64,000 bases of DNA from an uncultured Alphaproteobacteria bacterium. Its GTDB lineage: Bacteria; Pseudomonadota; Alphaproteobacteria; Rs-D84. Below, piece after piece: positions 61,309 through 64,000 of this stretch. Each line of letters starts with the position of its first letter. Position 1 is the first letter of the stretch. The notes below the pieces were generated by a model. The model ran no database searches, was not told the DNA's origin, and saw nothing but the letters and a program-made list of their open reading frames with translations. Position numbers and translations under genes: made by a program. Location: assembly GCA_947053455.1 (NCBI GenBank), contig CAMRSV010000005.1:1-64000 (forward strand), in the 5' to 3' direction.

Positions 61309-63471
61309 ATGAAAAAAATTATTATTGCATTTTTACCGGTAATCTTTCTAGCCCTGCCCGCGCTGGGCAATATGGATATATCCGGCAAAATTGTCGATGA
61401 AAATGGCGACCCGATTATCGGCGCCGCCGTTGTATCTTCAACCGATAACACCAAAGGCGTCGCAACCGCCAGCGATGGAACATTTACTATCAAAGACTTT
61501 CCAGATAACGCAAAGGTTAATATTTCTTTTATAGGGTATACAAAACAAGAATTGTCACCAAGTGCAAATATGGGAACAATAAAACTAACAGAAGATGGCA
61601 TCGCCGCAGATGCGGTTGTTGTAAAGCCGGAAGACGGGCAAACATGCAAATTACAAGAAGGCGCCGAAAAAGCAACAATCCAAGATGGGAAGTGTGTAAT
61701 CCAAAAATGCAAAGATGGGTATAAGCATAACAAAGAAAAAAACACATGTGAAAAAAAAGCAGAAAAGAGCACACCTGCTGCTGATGACAAAAACACAAAG
61801 TCCGAAGAAAAGAGCGAAGATAAAAAAACAGATGCCACCACAGATGATGCAAAATCATCTGACGAACAAAAAGCGCAGAAGTCAGATACAGGGGCAAAAA
61901 AAAGTAAGCCGGAATTAACCGACCAGCAAAAGGCAGAGAAATTAAAAGAACTGCAGGAAAACTATAACGACATGAAGGCCAAAGAGCAATCAATTGCCGC
62001 CCGCACAACGGCGGCGGCGGCGATTGGAGGTATGGGCGCCGGGTTAGAAAAAACATTGCAAGCAACCGCGGAACAAGATGCCGACAAACAGGCCGAACAA
62101 AGCATGAAAGCATATCTGGAAACATTCCGGTGTGATTTTGGCCAGGGTCGAAACATCAAGGGTGGTGAAACAAAAAAGGAATTACCGACCAGCAAAACAT
62201 TGCCGTCAATTAAATCAGAGTACGTCAACCTGGCGCAAAGTTTGAAAGAATTGAAAGAGTCACTGGAAATGGCGCCGGGTGTAGAATCAGAATTAATATT
62301 AAATGCGGCAGATACCGGATTGTACGACGATGTATCGCTGGGTAACACGGGTGGCAAATACGCATCGGTTGCACGTGCATTGATGAATCCAGAAAGCGAT
62401 GATGCCAAGGCGTGGGCTGCGCAAAAGGCGGAAACGGCCCAAACATTAAAGACCGGCAAAACCGCCCTTGGCGTAGGCGCGGCGGTGGGACTTGCCGGGA
62501 ACGTATTAATAGAAACACTAGACAAGCGCAAGGAACGTTCAGCCGAGATAAACCAAAAATATGAACGCATGAAAAAGTTTGCCGAGCAGCAAGAGGTAGA
62601 GCAAAGCAAATTGCCAGATTCCGCCAAATGTTCGGATGTATCGGGTGCGACGGGGACATATCCAAATTGCACATGCACAGATAAATCAAAATACTTTAGT
62701 ACTGGGCACGGATGCGTATCATGCGCGGCAGGCCAAACATATGATGCGTCAGTGGGGGAATGCAAATGCCCGTCTAATAAACCGGTGCTAGACAATGGTC
62801 AATGTATTGCGCAGAAGCCAAGTTGTAGCAAGAGCGGATTATTAGCAAGTGGGAAGTGTGAATGCGCCGCTAATACTATTGAGAAAAATGGTGAATGCGT
62901 ATGCGACAAATCCAAAGGTTATGTATTGAACGAAGCGCAGACAGCATGCGAAAAAGTAGACGTGCCGCCGGCCGCGACACCTGATGTGGCGCAGACAACA
63001 CCGAATATCATAAATACGATAAAAGATTCAATACAGAATGATACCGAGGAAGAAAAGCCAGCCGAAAAAGAAACGGTGTTTAAGTTTAATTATGATTCTG
63101 ACAAGTTGTTTGCGCTTGGCAAATCAAGTTTAAACTCTACCGCATCACAAGAGTTTATAAAGAACTTTAACAACAAACTAACCGAGGCGTTAAAGGCGGA
63201 CGGAATAGAAGATATAAACAAGGTAGAATATTGTGCAACGGTAGAGGGACACACAGATAAAAGTGGCGGAGACGCTGTGAACATAAAACTGTCAAAGGCG
63301 CGTGCGGAAACGATAAAAAACCTGTTGTCACAAAACGGAACACCGTTAAACAGTGCGAAAGTACAGTCATATGGTGTCGGCTCAATTGAATGCGACAAAC
63401 TGTACGACAAATCTTGCAGAAAGGTCACGCTTATTATTAGCACGGGAACTTGCCAGACCCCAAAAGGCTAG
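61309..63471 (+). CDS. Envelope protein with CarboxypepD_reg-like N-domain and OmpA C-domain
   Basis: 720 residues with signal peptide MKKIIIAFLPVIFLALPALG. Residues about 20-95 (ISGKIVDENGDPIIGAAVVS, SDGTFTIKDFPDNAKVNISF) are a carboxypeptidase-regulatory-like domain, best known from the N-termini of Bacteroidetes SusC-type receptors. A short Cys segment (CKDGYKHNKEKNTCEKK), charged coiled coil, an Ala/Gly helix (TALGVGAAVGLAGNVLIET) and CxC/CxxC repeats (CSDVSGATGTYPNCTC, GECKCPSN) follow. The final 130 residues are an OmpA-type peptidoglycan-binding domain (FKFNYDSDKLFALGKSSLNS, VEGHTDKSGGDAVNIKLSKA). It could tie the operon's Cys-rich partners to the cell wall. Confidence 0.87.
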   Translation: MKKIIIAFLPVIFLALPALGNMDISGKIVDENGDPIIGAAVVSSTDNTKGVATASDGTFTIKDFPDNAKVNISFIGYTKQELSPSANMGTIKLTEDGIAADAVVVKPEDGQTCKLQEGAEKATIQDGKCVIQKCKDGYKHNKEKNTCEKKAEKSTPAADDKNTKSEEKSEDKKTDATTDDAKSSDEQKAQKSDTGAKKSKPELTDQQKAEKLKELQENYNDMKAKEQSIAARTTAAAAIGGMGAGLEKTLQATAEQDADKQAEQSMKAYLETFRCDFGQGRNIKGGETKKELPTSKTLPSIKSEYVNLAQSLKELKESLEMAPGVESELILNAADTGLYDDVSLGNTGGKYASVARALMNPESDDAKAWAAQKAETAQTLKTGKTALGVGAAVGLAGNVLIETLDKRKERSAEINQKYERMKKFAEQQEVEQSKLPDSAKCSDVSGATGTYPNCTCTDKSKYFSTGHGCVSCAAGQTYDASVGECKCPSNKPVLDNGQCIAQKPSCSKSGLLASGKCECAANTIEKNGECVCDKSKGYVLNEAQTACEKVDVPPAATPDVAQTTPNIINTIKDSIQNDTEEEKPAEKETVFKFNYDSDKLFALGKSSLNSTASQEFIKNFNNKLTEALKADGIEDINKVEYCATVEGHTDKSGGDAVNIKLSKARAETIKNLLSQNGTPLNSAKVQSYGVGSIECDKLYDKSCRKVTLIISTGTCQTPKG

Positions 63472-63498
63472 TAGATTCCATGCATCAACATAGGAAAT

Positions 63499-63534
63499 AA
63501 AATCGGCGGTCAAAATCAGGTACGCCGATTTTAT
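63499..63534 (+). terminator. Terminator of the three-gene Cys-rich operon
   Basis: AAAATCGGCG/CGCCGATTTT with a 14-base loop, 27 bases after the stop. Confidence 0.75.
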
Positions 63535-63802
63535 TATGCCGTCTGCCGCGGCGGCAACAAAAAATCCGGTGATACAGAATATCGTATTAATTATATATTT
63601 AATTGCCCCCATGTCACAATTTATGTAATTTGGCACAAAAAATAGCCGCCGATTCCCGCATTTTTTCAGCCAGGCGCAATGCGGGGCGCATGAAACAGAA
63701 CGTTATACATTATATCATCACACTCAATTAACGATAAATTAGCATACGTGGAATCTATTGCTTGGTAATTCATAACATCATAATGAACTATATACAATAA
63801 AA

Positions 63803-63829
63803 AACCGCCCAATCGGACGGCCTTTTTTA
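63803..63829. terminator. Bidirectional terminator
   Basis: CCGCCC/GGACGG with one C-A mismatch, loop AATC and T6 on both strands. It probably ends the partial minus-strand gene. Confidence 0.65.
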
Positions 63830-63857
63830 GAGAAACATAAACTTACTATAATCTACA

Positions 63858-64000
63858 TTATTGCCCGGTGGCTTCGCATGCGCCCGATGTTATCGCAACG
63901 GTTTCATTTATTGTGCATCCATTAGACTTTATGCTGCACGCGGAATAAACCAATGATGACTTGCCGTCATCGTCCGTATAACGAACCTGGGCTGTCTTGC
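63858..64000 (-). CDS. C-terminal end of a Cys-containing protein (partial)
   Basis: 47 codons are visible; the gene runs off the right edge. The frame reads KTAQVRYTDDDGKSSLVYSA, then CSIKSNGCTIN and SGACEATGQ, and stops at TAA (63858-63860). The three Cys and the strand-like pattern fit the small secreted Cys-rich proteins of this region. Other frames are broken early. Confidence 0.6.
   Translation of the reverse strand, partial: KTAQVRYTDDDGKSSLVYSACSIKSNGCTINETVAITSGACEATGQ

Larger units (their letters stand above)
63472..63857. other. Gene-free stretch with hairpins
   Basis: 386 bases. A terminator (63499-63534) and a second terminator (63803-63829) bound it. Between them CCCGCATT/AATGCGGG (63655-63662 with 63678-63685) forms an 8-bp stem without a T-run. 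Read on the minus strand, a short ORF overlaps the end of the OmpA-domain gene and passes through its terminator, so I do not call it. Nothing else is recognised. Confidence 0.5.

Noticed and set aside
63382-63636. 84-codon minus-strand ORF with a signal-like start
   Set aside because: It overlaps the end of the OmpA-domain gene, runs through that gene's terminator hairpin and has no ribosome site.

Overview
The window looks like a chromosome segment from a host-associated, Gram-negative alphaproteobacterium, probably an uncultured gut lineage. Four lines of evidence support this. There is a CcrM-type adenine methyltransferase, which is typical of Alphaproteobacteria. There are envelope genes for LPS (an MsbA-like flippase and an LpxL-type acyltransferase) and several outer-membrane or OmpA-domain proteins. 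A secreted choloylglycine-hydrolase-family enzyme fits a gut habitat. The housekeeping genes are complete: polA, recO, rnhB, pgk, clpP-clpX, infA, rpmB, rpsU and rpsF-rpsR-rplI. No phage, plasmid or insertion-sequence genes were seen. The exact lineage is inference.

Layout. 0-5 kb: an unusual tRNA-Leu(AAG), a 1056-residue secreted Cys-rich protein, a lipoprotein and a second Cys-rich protein. 5-14 kb: pth, an outer-membrane barrel, polA, a metallopeptidase-like gene, tRNA-Leu(CAA), rpmB, a DUF4301-type gene and a ClpB without its N-domain. 14-19.7 kb: a repeat gene split by one stop codon, msbA, lpxL, tRNA-Ala and rpsU. 19.8-28 kb: small accessory genes, a DsbA-like protein, recO, a MotA/MotB-like pair and a ribosomal operon. 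28-38 kb: mscS and three further Cys-rich paralogues. 38-48 kb: clpXP, pgk, rnhB, a lytic transglycosylase, nrdR, ccrM and a phosphoesterase. 48-53 kb: an AT-rich orphan, tRNA-Gln, the bile-salt-hydrolase relative and a DUF1015 gene. 53-64 kb: a degenerate subtilase autotransporter, a repeat protein and an operon of three Cys-rich proteins ending in an OmpA domain.

Two things stand out as possibly undescribed. First, six copies of a structured leader RNA (near 19.8, 20.5, 22.9, 27.4, 41.8 and 53.1 kb) each follow their own promoter. Each carries a segment that can pair either with an upstream partner or with a downstream partner abutting a terminator hairpin. The stems change sequence between copies while pairing is kept. 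They precede unrelated small genes: two HTH proteins, two secreted Cys-rich proteins and two tiny ORFs. I do not recognise the RNA as a known riboswitch. Second, at least four and probably six large secreted proteins share a Cys signature (C-x3-Y-x2-C-M-D-x-F-C ... C-x-C-S in the clearest four). With the DsbA-like protein, the OmpA-domain members and the small CxxCP proteins, they suggest a disulfide-rich envelope structure.
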